From assembly GCF_004798865.1 (NCBI RefSeq), contig NW_025335268.1, forward strand, positions 57,284,936 to 57,348,935: a stretch of 64,000 bases of DNA, read 5' to 3'. Positions 15,130-28,575 of the stretch are shown here, piece after piece. This stretch comes from Varanus komodoensis (Eukaryota > Chordata > Lepidosauria > Squamata > Varanidae). The notes under the pieces were generated by a model. The model worked only from the letters and a program-made list of their open reading frames with translations, made no database searches and was not told the origin of the DNA. The position numbers were made by a program, and so were the translations under genes. Position 1 is the first letter of the stretch, and every line of letters begins with the position of its first letter.

Positions 15130-15805
15130 CACGCTGCTTTATACAGTACTGGGTGGGGTTACACTCCCCCTAGAGGACAAGGCTGTTAGTTTGGGGGTGT
15201 TCCTGGACGCAGAATTATTACTTGAGGCACCAGTGGACTCACTGGCAGATTAAGCTGATATAACAACCATGACCCTACCTGGACAGAATAAGCCTAGTTA
15301 CAGTTGTCCATGCTCTGGTAGCCTCTCACTTGGACTACTGCAATGCACTGTATGTGAGGCTGCCTTTAAAAACTGTCCAGTAACACCAGCTGATCCAAAA
15401 CAGGACAGCAAGACTGTGAATGGGGTCTGGTTCATGAGAACACATTAACTCAGTCCTCTTCCAGCTAACCTGGGTGCTGGCTGAAGTCTGGGCCCAATTC
15501 AAAGTGCTAGTAATAACATTCAAAGTGCGACATGGCTGGAGGTCAGGTTATCTGGAGGACCTCCTCCTCTTGTATATACGCACCCCTATCCTGAGCTCAT
15601 CTGCGGGAGTCTTTCTCCCTAAGACCCTTCCAAAGGAAGTGAGGCAAATGGCTACTAGGAAGAGGGCCTTTTCAGTTGTGGTACCACAGTTTTGGAATGA
15701 GCTCCTCAAAGAGGTGCGCCTGGCACCTACTTTGTATTCTTTTTGGTGCCAGGTGAAGTACTTTTTATTTTCCTGGTATTTTAATAGTTTAACATTTTAA
15801 CTTTG
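15130..15805 (+). mobile_element. L2/CR1-like LINE, 3' part, degraded
   Basis: Read on the + strand it shows decayed versions of the LINE C terminus: a VSLGVFLDAELLLEA-like run (about 15190), 'LDYCNALYV' (about 15330), and 'FWNELLKEVRLAP' followed by a poly-T-rich tail (about 15690-15800). Frames are broken. It lies 600 bp from a copy in the opposite orientation at 16400-16862, tails facing each other. Confidence 0.75.
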
Positions 15806-16235
15806 TTTTATATAAACAAAGAAATTTGAAGGATTTTTTTTTCAAAGGTTAGGCTAAATTTGCGCCATGGTTTGTGGTTGTAATAACATACTGGTTCACT
15901 TTCCTGGTGCATGCTCTTTTGTTGCTTTGCATCATGTTCTATGACATTTAGTAACTTGCACAGAATAGTAGAAGGTCCTGGGAACTGAATAGTACTAATG
16001 CAGAGGTAATATTCTAGAAGCATCATGAATGCCAGCAAAACTTTATTCAGAGTGAAGGATAAAAACACAAGAAAAAACATACTAAATATACAAACGTAGT
16101 ACAGCTATTTCAAGAATATCATATTTTATATTTTATGACATCACTGCCTTTATCATAACATTAGCAATTTCACATGCCTCATCCTAGAACAATTTTCTCT
16201 CATTTGGAAACACTGGTGAACACACTCTGGAGCGT
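15806..16235. other. Intergenic, nothing recognised
   Basis: AT-rich spacer between the LINE copy and the MITE, with no gene or repeat I can name. Confidence 0.5.
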
Positions 16236-16363
16236 TCTTCCCCAGCCTGGGCCCTCCAAGTGTTTTGGACTACAATCCCAGCATTCTGGGTCATTGGCCA
16301 CGCTGCCTGAAGCTGATGGGAGGTGAAATCCAAAACATGTGAAGGGCACCAGGTTGGGGAAGG
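16236..16363. mobile_element. Palindromic MITE, best copy in the window
   Basis: About 128 bp with reverse-complementary ends: 'ttccccagcctgggccctcc' on the left and 'agggcaccaggttggggaa' on the right, plus 'ttttggactacaatccca' matching the complement of 'tgaaatccaaaac'. Structures like this are abundant non-autonomous DNA elements in squamates. It carries no coding capacity. Confidence 0.75.
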
Positions 16364-16399
16364 CAGCTCTAGATTACAGTCTGCAGGGAGTGTCTTTAG

Positions 16400-16862
16400 T
16401 CAAGGAATTTATTTTATTTTATATTTTATTTCTATACCATTTTGTATTTTAAACATTTCAAGATGGTTTACAAGAAGATTAAAAGAACATTAGAACCAGG
16501 TGAACAGTACTTAATTTAAAGTACAATACATAGATTATATATTAAAACTAACAATTTAAAAACTGGGCAAATAGAAAGGTAATGGCCTGGTGCTGGAACG
16601 AATAAAAGGTTGGTGCCAGGCAAACCTCTCTGGGGAGCATATTCCACAATCAGGGCACGACTGCTGTAAAGCTCTCCTAGTACCAGCCCTCCTCACCTCC
16701 TTCAAGGAGGGCTCTTGGAGAAGGGCCTCTGCAGATGATCTTATGGTCCAGCCAAGTTCATATGGAAGGAGGCATTACTTTAGATATCCTGGTTATAGGT
16801 CATTTAGGGCTTTATATGTCATTGTTAATGCCTTAGGAGACGAAAGGAAATATGAGCATGCT
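16400..16862 (-). mobile_element. L2/CR1-like LINE 3' part
   Basis: The complement carries the tail (tttatttta... about 16410), the 'ggtgccaggcaaacctctctggggagc' stretch (LFVFR/NALPREVRLAP region), and 'tcatttagggctttatatgtcattg' (the KALNGLG region). It is 5'-truncated, with no intact frame. Confidence 0.75.
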
Positions 16863-17690
16863 TGATCAAGTTTCAGAGTTCTAGAGGACTGCTCAACATT
16901 ACTCTTCATATTGTTATCAGCCCCCTTTTAACATGGCTAATACAATGTTTACATAACTTGTATTTTGCACTACACCAATGTTATTTTGGAACTGCATATT
17001 GCTCCTTGTTTACTTTAAAAAAGTCAATGGCATCAGAGAGCAGGTCTACCATTTCTGGTTGATTTAGTGATTGAGCAGTGATAAGGACTGGCCACTAGGT
17101 CTAGACAGGTAGATCCCGCTTCTGAGAGGCCTCTTTGTTGTTTCTCAGTAGTAGCCAGACAAATTATTCCCACTGAATGACACCAGTGACATCATGACTA
17201 AATTTTGGGGGAGAGGGACCGTTCTGCCCCTTTGTTCCTATAGAGAGATACCCACAAGCACAACTTAGGCTGATCCATTCTTTGCTGACAAACATTTCAC
17301 ACAAGCCCCCCAGCTATCTTCCATGACTGCCACAGTTTTTCTTGTTAAACTATTCATGGTGAAACTATATGAATACATGAACACATGTAATAAAACTCTC
17401 GGTGAATGTTAGGTATAGTAGTGTTGGCAGCAGGATATTTACAACAGGAAAAATGGGGTGGGTGCTTAACCCCTTTCCCACCTAGCACTTTCCTCCAACT
17501 GTTTTTCCCCACATACTTCATCCTGCCCTTGCTGCAGACTTACGGCTGCAGGTTTGCCTCAAGAACACACACCCGGAACCCCACAGAAGGGATTGGCTGA
17601 GCAACAGGGCAGCCACCGCCCCTCTGCAATAACCCCCCTCTCAAAGTTGCTTTGCCTAGACAAACAGTCATCAGGATTGTAATTTGATGT
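16863..17690. other. Intergenic, nothing recognised
   Basis: Unique-looking, moderately AT-rich sequence without a supported feature. Confidence 0.45.
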
Positions 17691-17734
17691 ATCCCTACCA
17701 GCTTTTCCACCAGAGGGAGATGGGCCCATTCTGC

Positions 17735-18128
17735 CAGCCCTGTTGTGAGACCACCTCCTCAGGCCTTTGTATTCGTGAAGAACAAGACAGGTTTAGCCTT
17801 GGGAGAAGATTCAAGAAAGACATGACAGTGGTCTTCAGATATCTAAAGGGCTTCATATGCAGAGGTCCTCTTTGATCCATTTTGCTCTAGATGGAAATAC
17901 TGTGGGTAAGAATGGTAAGGAAGCAAATTTCGATGAAACATTAGGAGAAACTTCTTAACTGAAACATTATGAGAACCATCTGGGATAGACTGTCTTAGAT
18001 GTCTCCTTTGCTGGGAGTTCAAAGCAGAAGCTGAACAGCCAGCTGCCGGGATGCTCCATTTGTATCCAACACTGTAGATTCTGTGCTGAGTAAGGGTTGG
18101 ACTGGATGACCTCCAAAGCCTCTTCCTC
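17735..18128 (+). mobile_element. CR1 LINE 3' fragment
   Basis: It matches the typical CR1 3' region in order: 'gacaggtttagccttgggagaag', 'catgacagtggtcttcagatatctaaaggg', 'gaaacattaggagaaacttctt', and 'gggttggactggatgacctcc'. The octamer tail is missing. CR1 is the dominant LINE of birds and reptiles. This copy is old and has no intact frame. Confidence 0.75.
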
Positions 18129-19030
18129 CTCTCAGCCAAGTCAAGGCAGAAGAAAGGGTTGCCAACTGTCTCAGCATCCCTTCATGTTGCTTCCTGAAAG
18201 CACAGCTGTTCCTGCTATGCAAATACCATGCAAATGTAGCTCTGTTTCAGACACAACCTGTGCAGATAAGCATGGCTGACAGTGCAAAATCCTAACCCTT
18301 TCTGTTAAAATAATAATTAGCTCTTCCATTCTTTTTTTTCAGATGCAAGCAGCCAAGACTGTACCATTCTCAACAGACACCTCCTTTTATAATTTCATAA
18401 ATAATAAAGGTACTTTGCTTTTATGACTGATGGTCCTCTGGATAATCATGTGCTGCTAGTAGAAATGAATGACGAGTTTGTGATTTGCATCACATTAGTG
18501 TTCAATCCCTGCTTTATTTCTTCTCCTGAAAGCTCCAAAGGGAGTAGTATGCTAGGCTCCTCAGCTGACTCCTTTTGAACACAACCTTGTGAGTGCAATC
18601 AAAGTGATGCTGCCTCGCATTGCCAGGCGTGGGATTGTTCAAGAAATCTTTGTCAACTCAAGTTCAGAAGAAAGTAAACACAGTCAGGAGATCTATCAAC
18701 AGCCTCCTTGGCAACTGGAGCAGTGGACTCTTCTTCACTTGACATGTGTGCCTGAGTGTGTATAGCTCACCAGTGTCTCCTGCACAGCCAGACACCTTCT
18801 TACATCACAGGACTGTCTCAAACATAAATACATTAAAAAGCAGTGGGAGCTGGAAATAGAATCTCGAGCCGTCTTACTCCATGTGCCGAGTTGAAAGTAC
18901 ATCCCATGAAAGCAGTGAGGCCTAGGTTTTGAGGCAATGCAGTTGGAATTGCTGATGGGCATTATTATTAGAATTACTCTTATTACACCTTTTTCCTTTT
19001 GCAAGCATGACCTATCCTCCTCATCCTCCA
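18129..19030. other. Intergenic, nothing recognised
   Basis: There is a T-run followed by 'cag' near 18330-18342. No surrounding coding frame supports an exon, so I do not call one. Confidence 0.45.
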
Positions 19031-19031
19031 C

Positions 19032-19170
19032 TTTATTTTATCCTCACAACAAGCCTGTGAAGTAGATGAGGATGAGCATCAATGATGGACTAGACATCAC
19101 CCAGCCAAGGGCAGACTGGAGTATGGGTCCTACTAGTCCCAGGCCAAGACCCACAACACCACATTGTTTA
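19032..19170 (-). mobile_element. tRNA-derived SINE, partial
   Basis: 'ttttatcctcacaacaagcctgtgaagtagatgagg' and 'cacccagccaaggg' followed by 'caacaccacattg' read as the complement of the SINE family at 44712-44940. Confidence 0.6.
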
Positions 19171-21280
19171 GATGGGGAGTTCCACACATCTCATGTCTAC
19201 ACATGATGTTTCCTCAGGAGTACTTAATTATCTTGAGCTTCAGCTTTTTCATTGGTGAGACAAGCCCAGTTCACTGCAGTAAACTAACGACAGCATGCTC
19301 CCAGGTAGAGGTTGAAACAAAAAACAAGCTTTTAGAACATACTCAGAGTGTTTTATAGGTTCTGAGTCATGTAAAACAGCAGCAGAGCAGATGATGATGA
19401 AATAATGGGAACACAGTCAAAAGAATGTGAGAGATCTTCAGAGGGGGCTTAACACAATAGCATTGGTGAGTACAGGATATTGACATGACAGTCAGGAGAC
19501 ATTACAGGTCTTCGCTGCCAGTTTGAAGGTAAACTAGTCAGGCCAGGTTGCTGCCGCTAGCAGCACAAAAGCCTCGATGCAGTTAACTTTACAACTGCTG
19601 TCTGTACTAGCTGCCTTAGGTGAGCCAAGAGTGCCTGTCTCTTAGGAGCAGCTCTGATAACAATGCTAAACAGAAGCCTAGCTTGGAATTCTGGTACTTT
19701 CTGAGAAAGAGGTGCAGGAATACTGCAGGTTTGATTTTATAACACAAAGGCACATATAAGCAACCTTTTTCTACCAGGATTTATCTGAATTTTCCCAACA
19801 TCAGAAACATCTGGTTGCTCCAAGATGCCCTCACAACTATAATAAGCAGTTAAATGTGCCTATGAACAAGCTAGCATGCCAAAGGCACAAAAATGGTGCC
19901 TGCATGTCTCATGCCACTGAAAATAAACCTGGCTTGTCCATTGGTCCAGTTCACATGCAACATTAAACAAGGATTAAGCCTGAGTGAACTCTCAGACGCA
20001 TTCACTCCACCCTCCCAGGGCCAGCCATGCTATTTGACAGTGAGGAAGCCACTGCTTCAAAGTGTGTGGATATAAAACCAAGCAGTCTGTGCATTTTAAA
20101 CAAACTTGCACATTCTGTTTAAAGAAAACTTTTCTGCAGAGCCCTCACAAGCTCTCTCTCCTCAGGTCAGAAACCATGGGTGTTTCCTTAAACTTCTTTC
20201 TGGTTCCTCCCAGAAAGGAAAACCCACTCAGGCAAATGAGTAGTCTCATCATACTGTTTATGGCCACATTAGGTGATGGATGCTGGAGGTTGTGAGGGTT
20301 GTGTACTTGTGCCTTAAACTAGTCTGCTTCTGTACAGTGCAGCAGAAGATGCTGTTCCAAGGTCAAACAGAATGGCAAAGACCAAAATCTTTGCTGCCCC
20401 AAGACTGAAAGAAGATCGGCAGCAGCAACACCATGTCCTTTGCCTTAGGCAGTAAAACTTATTGACACACTGTCCCCCCAGGAAAAAGTTTTGCCCCCAC
20501 ACACACACTCCTCCCACACATCCAGAAGGAGGAATAAACTATTATTCAGTTTTACTTTCCCTGAATCTAGCATAGTTCATATGTTTAGCATTGCTTATGA
20601 ACCAGGACTTGTGGTTTGAGAAAAGCTCTCATTGGTTGTTCCATAAGTCAATGACAAACCCAGAGTATTTTGTTGGATTGTTTTAACTATCTATGAAGGA
20701 GTGGACAACTTGTGGCACTCCAGAAATTGTAAGCCAAACTCCTATCATCACTGGCTGGGATGTGTAGAAGTTGTAAGAAGGCCTTCCTGGAAATTGCAAC
20801 CCTCATCCACAGTTTTTGTTGAACTAAATTTCCTAGTTCATTCATTCCAACAAACCTGCATTTGGGGAAAATGAAACTGAATCAGAGGTTATTATGTCAC
20901 CTGGAAATGCAATAGGTAGGGAGGGGGGAACTGTGTGAGCCCAGCCTTCTTTGGGGTTGAGAAAGGCTTGCAGATGTAATGTTAAATCCTGGCTTAATAT
21001 TTTGTCCAAATGTGGCTGCTGAGTCCAATTTAGCAGAGATGGCTGATGCATGCATTTTTGGATTGATTTGTTGCTATAAGTCAGCTCAGCACACCCATAC
21101 AGCAGTCATAACAAGCTACATCACTTTCAGAATGGCTATACACACAGCAATAAGAAAAATTAAAAAGATTTTTCAACCATAAGGATATTGTGGAATTTTC
21201 TGTTTTTCCTCTGTGAGTATTTTGCAACTGTGGAGCTCATTTTGACTATTTGAATACCATTTAACATCAATTTGTTTGCT
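19171..21280. other. Intergenic with weak MITE-like pieces
   Basis: 19930-20000 and 20540-20640 hold scattered 'gttcacatgcaac', 'tagcattgcttatgaacc' and 'cttgtggtttg' words like reptile hAT MITEs. 20705-20820 resembles the palindromic MITE. No gene is supported. Confidence 0.35.
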
Positions 21281-21284
21281 TGTT

Positions 21285-21620
21285 TGTTTCCCTTTAGCTT
21301 TGCTACTCTTGGGGTGGCTAATAAGTCACTAAAACAACTAGAGCTATAAAACCACAACACGAGCAATTAAAAGAGAATCACATTAAAACAGCAGAACAGT
21401 TCTGAAAAAACATGCACGTACACATCAGTAGAATAAAGCCTAAGATCTCTACTGTGGTTTTAAAGGCCGGGAAAAACAAAAGGGTTTTCTCCCTGGTACC
21501 AGAAAAACCTCAGAGTAGATGCCAGGTGAGCTGGGCCTTCCAAAGGTAGGTCCCCAACCTTGCAAAAGTCCTGAGTGCCCAGTCTAAACTCCCCAAGCTT
21601 TGAAGGTGGAGGGCACTCAG
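21285..21620 (-). mobile_element. L2/CR1-like LINE 3' fragment
   Basis: The complement shows the LINE 3' region: 'ttggggtggctaataag', 'aaacaaaagggttttctccctggtacc' and 'gccaggtgagctgggccttccaaaggtagg' parallel the 'ggtctttgcctggcgccg... gcggacctctctgggg' stretch of the best copy at 31960-32030. Confidence 0.55.
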
Positions 21621-24030
21621 AGAAAGGTTTCCAAAGGCGTGGGTAAGTTCATGGAGGACACGCTGCTCCTTCATTTTTGTGATAAAAAATGTACCATTGG
21701 GTTGTGTATTTAAAGTACTATTAAACCACTCTTCATCTTTCATCTTCAAGACTGTAAGTCTATAAATATGGACACCACAGAGGGCCAGGGAATGGCAGTG
21801 TAGCTGTTAAGACAAGGAGCCAAAAGGGTTCCACCTGGTGCTATGAAGCTGCTCTTTAGACCCGATTCCTGCCTGGATAAAGGGATCTGATCAAAGCCTT
21901 GGGGCAGAAGGAACAGGGGAGGGATAAGAATAAGTAGGTTCTGAGAAGAGATTTGAAGGAAGAGAGGCAGCATGCCTGCTGATGTCCCAGGAAGAGTCCC
22001 AGGCTGAGGACGCCCCAAAGGAGAATGAACACAGAGGTGAACTTTGCCCAGTGATGCTCCACTGAACCTCAAGGGCTACTGTGTCCTACAACTGAATTTT
22101 AACTCCTTCTCCAGGGGATGCGATTATCTGAACCAGCCTGTCTTCCATTTGCTGTCTCTATATGAGTCCCTGCTGAAAGCCTTAATAAACTCTCAGGCAC
22201 ATTTCTGGTTTTTCCACTGCACTTTCAAGTTTGACAAGAAAATATTGATTTTACCTGATATGACCCATCCTCAGGATCTCACACTCTTTTTCACTAAGGA
22301 AACTTGTTTTCTGCTGATTTATTACATATTGATCCTATGCTTATTTGTTTTAATATTTCACCCAGTATGGAAGCACCTTGAACCAAATAGTAATTTCTTC
22401 ATTTGTTCTGCCTTTTGTAATAAGTGTAGTGCTTCCTACCGTTTTCTAGAAGAGATGTTTTGTCAGAACGTTTATCTTTTGACCTAGACCACATGGTAAT
22501 TATTCATCACCTACATGAAAGGAGTAGTCTGAAGAAAAGCAAGGCAAAGTTTGTAACTCATGCCAAATCTTGCTTATGTAAATGGCAATCCTATGCTTCC
22601 CCCTCCACGAGACAGCATTTAGAGGGCCATGGGACGCTGAGAATTCCCAGCTCTGAGGATGGAAAAGAGCTCCAACCTTGAAGCTGAGGATCCCCACACA
22701 TGGGAAGAAGGGGCCCCACACATGGGAAGAATCATGCTGGTCACTTCTCTGAGGCTGCAAGATCAACCTTGGAGAAGGGGCAAAGGAGGCATTTCAGGGG
22801 TGAAGGGAGGTCTGCCAGGGTGTGGCGTATCCTTGCAGCACTGCAGCCTCCTTTCCCCCCAATTCGAAGCACCTCAGTTACATCCTATGTCCCAAACTGG
22901 TTATTTGGCTGAGTTACAGAATGAGAGAACATAGCAGTGAAGACCGGCTTGGTGCTCCTCCCATCTTGCCTAGGATGCTCATGATCCTCTGAACTCAGAG
23001 GGTTTTGGGAAACCCCTTTGGATTGTGCCCTAAAAGACTCATTTCTTTTCATTCGTTCCACCTTTGGCATAATGGAGCTGGGGCTCATGGAGATGAAGCA
23101 GCAGAGATTTTTTTAGTAGCATGGACTCTGACCTCATCTGCTCTGGCCCCACCCCTGGCCTCTTTGAGCTTTGCTTCAGGACCCCCAGTAGCCGGGAGGT
23201 GGGGGGATGGGGGTTGGGAAGGACCTTGTCCAACAACTATATAATATTCCTTGGTATGTAACTCAACAATGTTTGGATATGGCATGAATGGGCAAATAAG
23301 ACATTCACTTTCCAAAAGACCTGCTCCAGGTGGATATGAAAAATGGTTGAGCTGGTTTGTTGATATCAGGTAAGTAGGAGCACCTAAGCAGGATAGGTTA
23401 AAGACGTTTGTTTGTTTGTTTAATTTGAAAAGCTAAATGTTCTAACTGCCCCACAAGGAGGGAGAAAAACACACAAGGCAATCTATCCCCGCAGGCTGAT
23501 CATCTAATAGACATGAAACAAGGGGGTGAGGAGGAAAAAGAGGGAGAAGCAAGCTTTCAGTCTTTCAAGGATTCATTCTTCTAATGACCAATCTGAAGAG
23601 AAACAGCACATGGAGAAGAGGAACTAAATGCCAGCTGGTCCCTGAGTTGAGGCCTGGAGCAGGCCTCATTGCCTCATCCCTTCTCCTGGTATAGCCACGT
23701 GGAAAAACAGCTAATGGATGACAACGCAGTGAGAGGGCGGATTGGTGTCAAGTGGCCGCTCATCTCTCTGGCAAACTGGCAGTGGAAATAAATGGCACAA
23801 TTTATAGATTTCTTGCCAGCTATGTTTTCTTGGATGAAAAAAACTTACAGAATTAATAAAATAGTTCTCAGGGCCTGGACCAATCAGCAGCTTATGCAAT
23901 GAGACATCCTGGCAAGCCAGAGTCTTCCTGGACACTCCCAACAGTGTGCCTGACACGCGTGTTGCCTGAGCAAGAGCAGCTGGTGGGAGGCAGCTTTTGG
24001 GTCTCGTCTGGGTCCAGGGACTGCCTTCCC
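21621..24030. other. Intergenic, nothing recognised
   Basis: A mixed-composition stretch with several short open frames that show no family resemblance. Confidence 0.45.
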
Positions 24031-24031
24031 A

Positions 24032-24032
<1 letters not shown>

Positions 24033-24080
<48 letters not shown>
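24033..24080. repeat. (CA)24 microsatellite
   Basis: 48 uninterrupted bases of CA. It creates apparent long Cys-Val or His-Thr frames on both strands, which are artefacts. Confidence 0.97.
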
Positions 24081-24081
<1 letters not shown>

Positions 24082-25930
24082 CTCCTCAGCAGTGGGAACA
24101 CTGAGCAGTTCAGGTCCCTTGGGAGGGGGGATGAGGGAAGTTTGAGAACAGGTGGAAGAGCAACGGGAAGCGCATGGCGCAGGTGGGGGCTGGTGTGTCT
24201 AAAAGCACAAGACAGCAAACCCAGCAGGAATCTCCGGCAAGCTGGACAGCAGGGAAACGATGAGCTACCCCATGCAGACACTTCATTACTGAATCCCCGG
24301 AGTGCAAACACTCTTTTATTATAAAATGTTACTGTAGACTCCCTGGCTTTTAAATCATCAATAGTTTAAAAATAAAATAAAAATGAGAAAAAGTTAAGAC
24401 AAAAGAGCATGAAAAGTGTCTCCTCCCCACCTTTTCCTTTTTCTGAGGTCTCACAAGGCAACTTGAGATCTCAGGTTTCCAAGGCCAGATCCAAAAGCTC
24501 CTGTGCAGCAATCCCTGAACAACTTCAGCAATTCCTCTGTAACCACATCAGGCTCAACTGGATAGATAAGCCCTGCAGGAATTGATAACAAGTTGCCTTC
24601 TATCCACGTGTATTGTGTGCCTCTGCCCAGTCTGTGCGTGCGTGTGTGCAGAACATTAGTAAACAGAGGAAAACAAGAGTCCAGAACAAGAGGGGCTGAT
24701 TGTGCAGCCAGCTGCTGGGCTAAGATGTCCCCTCATGGATATTATATTCTACCAAGAAATAGTTTGGCTCAAATCCATCCTGGTTTGGTGCTAGAATAGC
24801 ACAACAGTTGGTGGCATTGCAGCATGGTGCTGAGTGTTGGATAACTTATAACCATGGGATCTTGATAGACACTTAACTTGCATTGCTAAAATAATCCAAG
24901 CTGTATGTCCACATGGCTTCCTGGTCACACACATACCAGTGAGGTTGTAGCTGCTGCCCTGTGAACATGTCCCTGGGAGCAAGTCCAATTGAATCCAATG
25001 GGACTAATTTCTAAGCAAATATACAAAGGTTTATGCTGCTTCAGCATGTAATAGAAACAGCTTATTATGTATTCAAGGACAATAGATTTCAGGTGGATCG
25101 AATTACTTTCTGGTATGGAGGTACATTGGATTCAAACCAAACCTGAGCTGAATCAGGCAACTGTGGGCTATTTCTGGGGCTTCCTGAGGTAAAATCAATT
25201 TCCTTCCAAAGTAACCAGAAAAGATCTTGACCCAGTACAAGATTTTGTGATGAAATCTTGGTGTTAGATATGTAGATATTCTGTCTCCTTTCCCAGTAGT
25301 GTCTTTTTGCTACTGTATTTGTAAACCTTTCTTTTTCCCCTTTCTTTTGTATTTTTGCACAGGAGCTAGGTGGGGACAGCAGATGTTACCACGAATATCT
25401 CTCCCTTCTAGCTTCTCACTAATCCTGTGTTGTTGGAAGAGACCCAGAGTTAGGCAGCAGAACATCAAGGTCATCTTGCAGTTGACACAGGGTTATGTGG
25501 CATAATTTGCAGATCCCAACTATGCCACATGCCTGAGCACGGGGAGGCAACCGAGGCCCTGCACTGCTGCAGGTCTGCTCTGATGCTTGAAGAGGCAGTG
25601 CCCATCTTTACTGCAGGGGCAGTAAGGCAGGCAACAAGGGCAAGCCCATTGTGCAGGGTCAGAGGCTTCCTCCTGTCACCCCCACCGCCTCCAAGAAGCA
25701 GAGGCATTGATAGGCTGCCATGGAGGATGGGGCAGGTATGGGGACATGAGGTACCAGTTTCCAGTGCCACCACAAATCAAATACATAAATGAAATGTTTA
25801 CATTGGAAGTTGACACTCCTCCTTCCCCTTCCCCTCTTGCAGATGTGGGTTGCAGAGTCAGAACTGTTTGACAATAACACTGTGGGTCCTGCACAGTTGA
25901 TTGATATAACAATGTAATGGAACAGCCATG
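24081..25930. other. Intergenic, one weak repeat piece
   Basis: 24960-25025 ('tgggagcaagtccaattgaatccaatgggactaatttctaagcaaat') resembles a squamate MITE with the caatgggacttacttct motif. The rest is unrecognised. Confidence 0.4.
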
Positions 25931-25937
25931 AAACTGT

Positions 25938-26130
25938 TGCCATAGAATCATGGAATCATAGAATAGGAGAGTTGGAAGGACCCCCTGCTGCTGCAGGACA
26001 CCAATTTACACCATCCCACTCAGATGGCTGTCCAGTTTCTTTTTTAATGTCTCTAGTGTGGGAGAGCCCACCACCTCTCTAGGCAGCTGGTCCCACTGTC
26101 ATATTGCCACGACTTTATATGAGGTCAAAA
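25938..26130 (-). mobile_element. CR1 LINE 3' end
   Basis: 'atagaatcatggaatcatagaata' is the complement of the CR1 octamer tail (ATTCTATG repeats). It is followed by 'gagttggaaggaccccctgctg', 'tccagtttctttttt' and 'gagcccaccacctctctaggcagctggtcccactgtc', the usual CR1 3' region. It is truncated after about 190 bp. Confidence 0.85.
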
Positions 26131-28500
26131 GCCTCCATGAGGGGGTATTGGAAATCAATGGGAACAACAGGAAAAGGAAATTTTTTTTATTTGTAGAAGG
26201 AAGAGGGTGATATTACAGTGGCAAGTGTTGTGAAGACAATGTTATCAAACAACAAAAGTATTTTAGTAGATAGGTGGTAGAGAAGATATATAGTGACTGA
26301 AGCTAAATTCAGCCAAAGTCATGCCCCTTAGAATCTCATCTGATCATGATGAAGAGGATACCCTATAGCAGAAGCTTTGAGGAAGCATACATATTAAAAG
26401 CAAAATCAATACAATGAACAATGAAACAAATTAAAATATTCACATTTAAAAACATATTTGGAGAAATAAATTATCCTATTTTCAAGGGGAAAGAGTCAAA
26501 CATTTAAAAGCCTTTTTAATGATAGTGTTATTTGGCTGAAATTTAAGCTGAGAAAAAGAAAAGCAGGAAACAAAAGGATAGCAATACATTGATTTAAAAG
26601 CATTATTTATACATAACCTTTCACAAAAGCAGAATAATTATTCTTGTGTGTGTGTATGCCATTTGTTCACTTGTTGTGCTGTTAGATCCTCAATCCATTG
26701 CATTATAAGAGGTGATCATGTATCCTTCCAGTGTTATAATAACAGTATTTGGATGTCAAAAGAGTATTGAAAACCTATGCATTGACTTCTAGAAAGCAGA
26801 TACATAATTTGAAAGGGCATATGCATCAGTAAATATCAAAAGTGTTCCAATATTACGTCTATTCATATTATAACCTCTTCCCCAAAAAGAAACAACTTCC
26901 AGACTTTGCCAAAGGAAGTATTAAAAGTATTACATCTCTGGCCAACTTAGACAAACACTTATTAAAGTGATATTGAGACGTCCAGGAAACACAGAAGAAT
27001 AAATTTTGTTGAATAAGATATCAACTGAGATGCATTGAACTTTTGGATATAGAATGACAATCCATTGTTTAAACTTGAATAGGTCATTTCAATTCCCTGT
27101 TCCATGCTTGCTCTAGATATTTTGTATCATATTTATTCAGCAGTAAGAAATAGATATAAACATGGGGCATGGGTTGATATAACTGATCAGCTTCAGTAAG
27201 TGTTTCTAATACTGGAGAAGATTGTGAAGCTGTAATTGTTGCTGGCCAAACCTAGATTCTAACAAATGTTGCAATTGCAAACCTTACCATTTGGCTGTAG
27301 CAGATAAATCCTATTTGGCCAGCAAATCTGAAAATGATAGCAACTCATAATCAGCTAATTGATTCAAAGTGAAAAATCAATTTAGCCATCCAAGTCTACC
27401 ACCAAAACATTTGCTTGCCGATTTTGTAAGTCTAGATTTCACCATACGATAATTTAGAATGAAAAAATGGATCAAAATGTAATTGACACAATATTATTCG
27501 CCTCATGCCTTAGTGAAAAGAACTGTAGGAGAAAAGCTATCCTTTTTAATATTCCATGAATCTAATGCTATCCACTTGGAAAAAATGATCCAGACAAGAT
27601 AATTCCAGAATGTACCAAGGTAGAAAATCTACTCTAAGTGGAAAAGACCAAACTTTGTACAAGTCTGCAAATAGGTCTGGTTAGTATCATATTAAAATAC
27701 AAAACAATACGATATGATATGGTACGGTACGGGACAGTATAATGCAATATAGCAGGACCCCTGTATCTGCTGGTTCAGTTACTGCATTTTCACTTAAATT
27801 TCATTGGATTTCAGTCCAAAAGAGAAGTTGTAAAGTGCTTCCTTTAAGTGAAAATTCTTGATTTTATAAAGAAAGGAAAAAAAATCTTATGCTGAGGTCA
27901 CTAGGATGTATGATAAGAACGAATCTTCTATCTGTGAAATTATAAAAAAGTAATATGTATGTATAGTATTTAGTGTTCACTATTATTTGTGATTTCAGGC
28001 ATTCACTGGGGGGCTTGAAACTTATCCCTGCAGATATGGGGGTCTTGCTGTATAACGAATGTAACAGAACCCTAGCCCCAGCCCCAGCCCTGCCCTACTT
28101 TTGCTCAGCTACACCCAGTAAAGGCTGCTTTGGGCTAAAAGAGCTACTGTACTTAAGATGTAGCTTAAACTGAAGCTGAAGGATGATGAATTCCATGACA
28201 TTTGAAAGCTTGCATTCTCATATGACACAGACAACATGTTGCAAAAGAAAACTTTTTCCTTTGACCTGCTTGCATTTCCTAAGAAAGGGAACAAGGAAAG
28301 GAGTCACTTGGTGAGATTCTGAATGGCAACTGGCTAACAATATATGCAATAAAAATAAGAGCCGTTACAATAACAGTAACATGCCTAATTTCTGGCTTTC
28401 TCTTCAGTGTGAAGGTGTTTCCAAAATGTTTTAATAAAGCATTCCTTCAAACTCACTGGGTGCATTTGAGTGCCATAATTCAGTGCAACTTTCCTCAGGC
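26131..28500. other. AT-rich intergenic stretch, nothing recognised
   Basis: Long AT-rich sequence without a usable frame. 27705-27740 is a small degenerate (GATAT/GGTAC) run. It may hide an old LINE too diverged to read by eye. Confidence 0.4.
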
Positions 28501-28504
28501 TGAT

Positions 28505-28575
28505 GTCCTTTAAATGTTTGGTGCTACAACTCTCATTATCCTTGATCGTTGCTCATGCTAGCTGGAGTTGGAGGG
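28505..28575. mobile_element. Half of a palindromic MITE
   Basis: 'ttggtgctacaactctcattatccttgatcgttgctcatgctagctggagttgga' matches one arm and the centre of the palindromic MITE family. Confidence 0.5.

Noticed and set aside
22044-22487. 147-codon frame on +
   Set aside because: Phe/Leu/Cys-rich translation of T-rich DNA, with no family resemblance or splice context.
23711-24324. Frames with long Cys-Val or His-Thr runs
   Set aside because: They come from the (CA)24 microsatellite.
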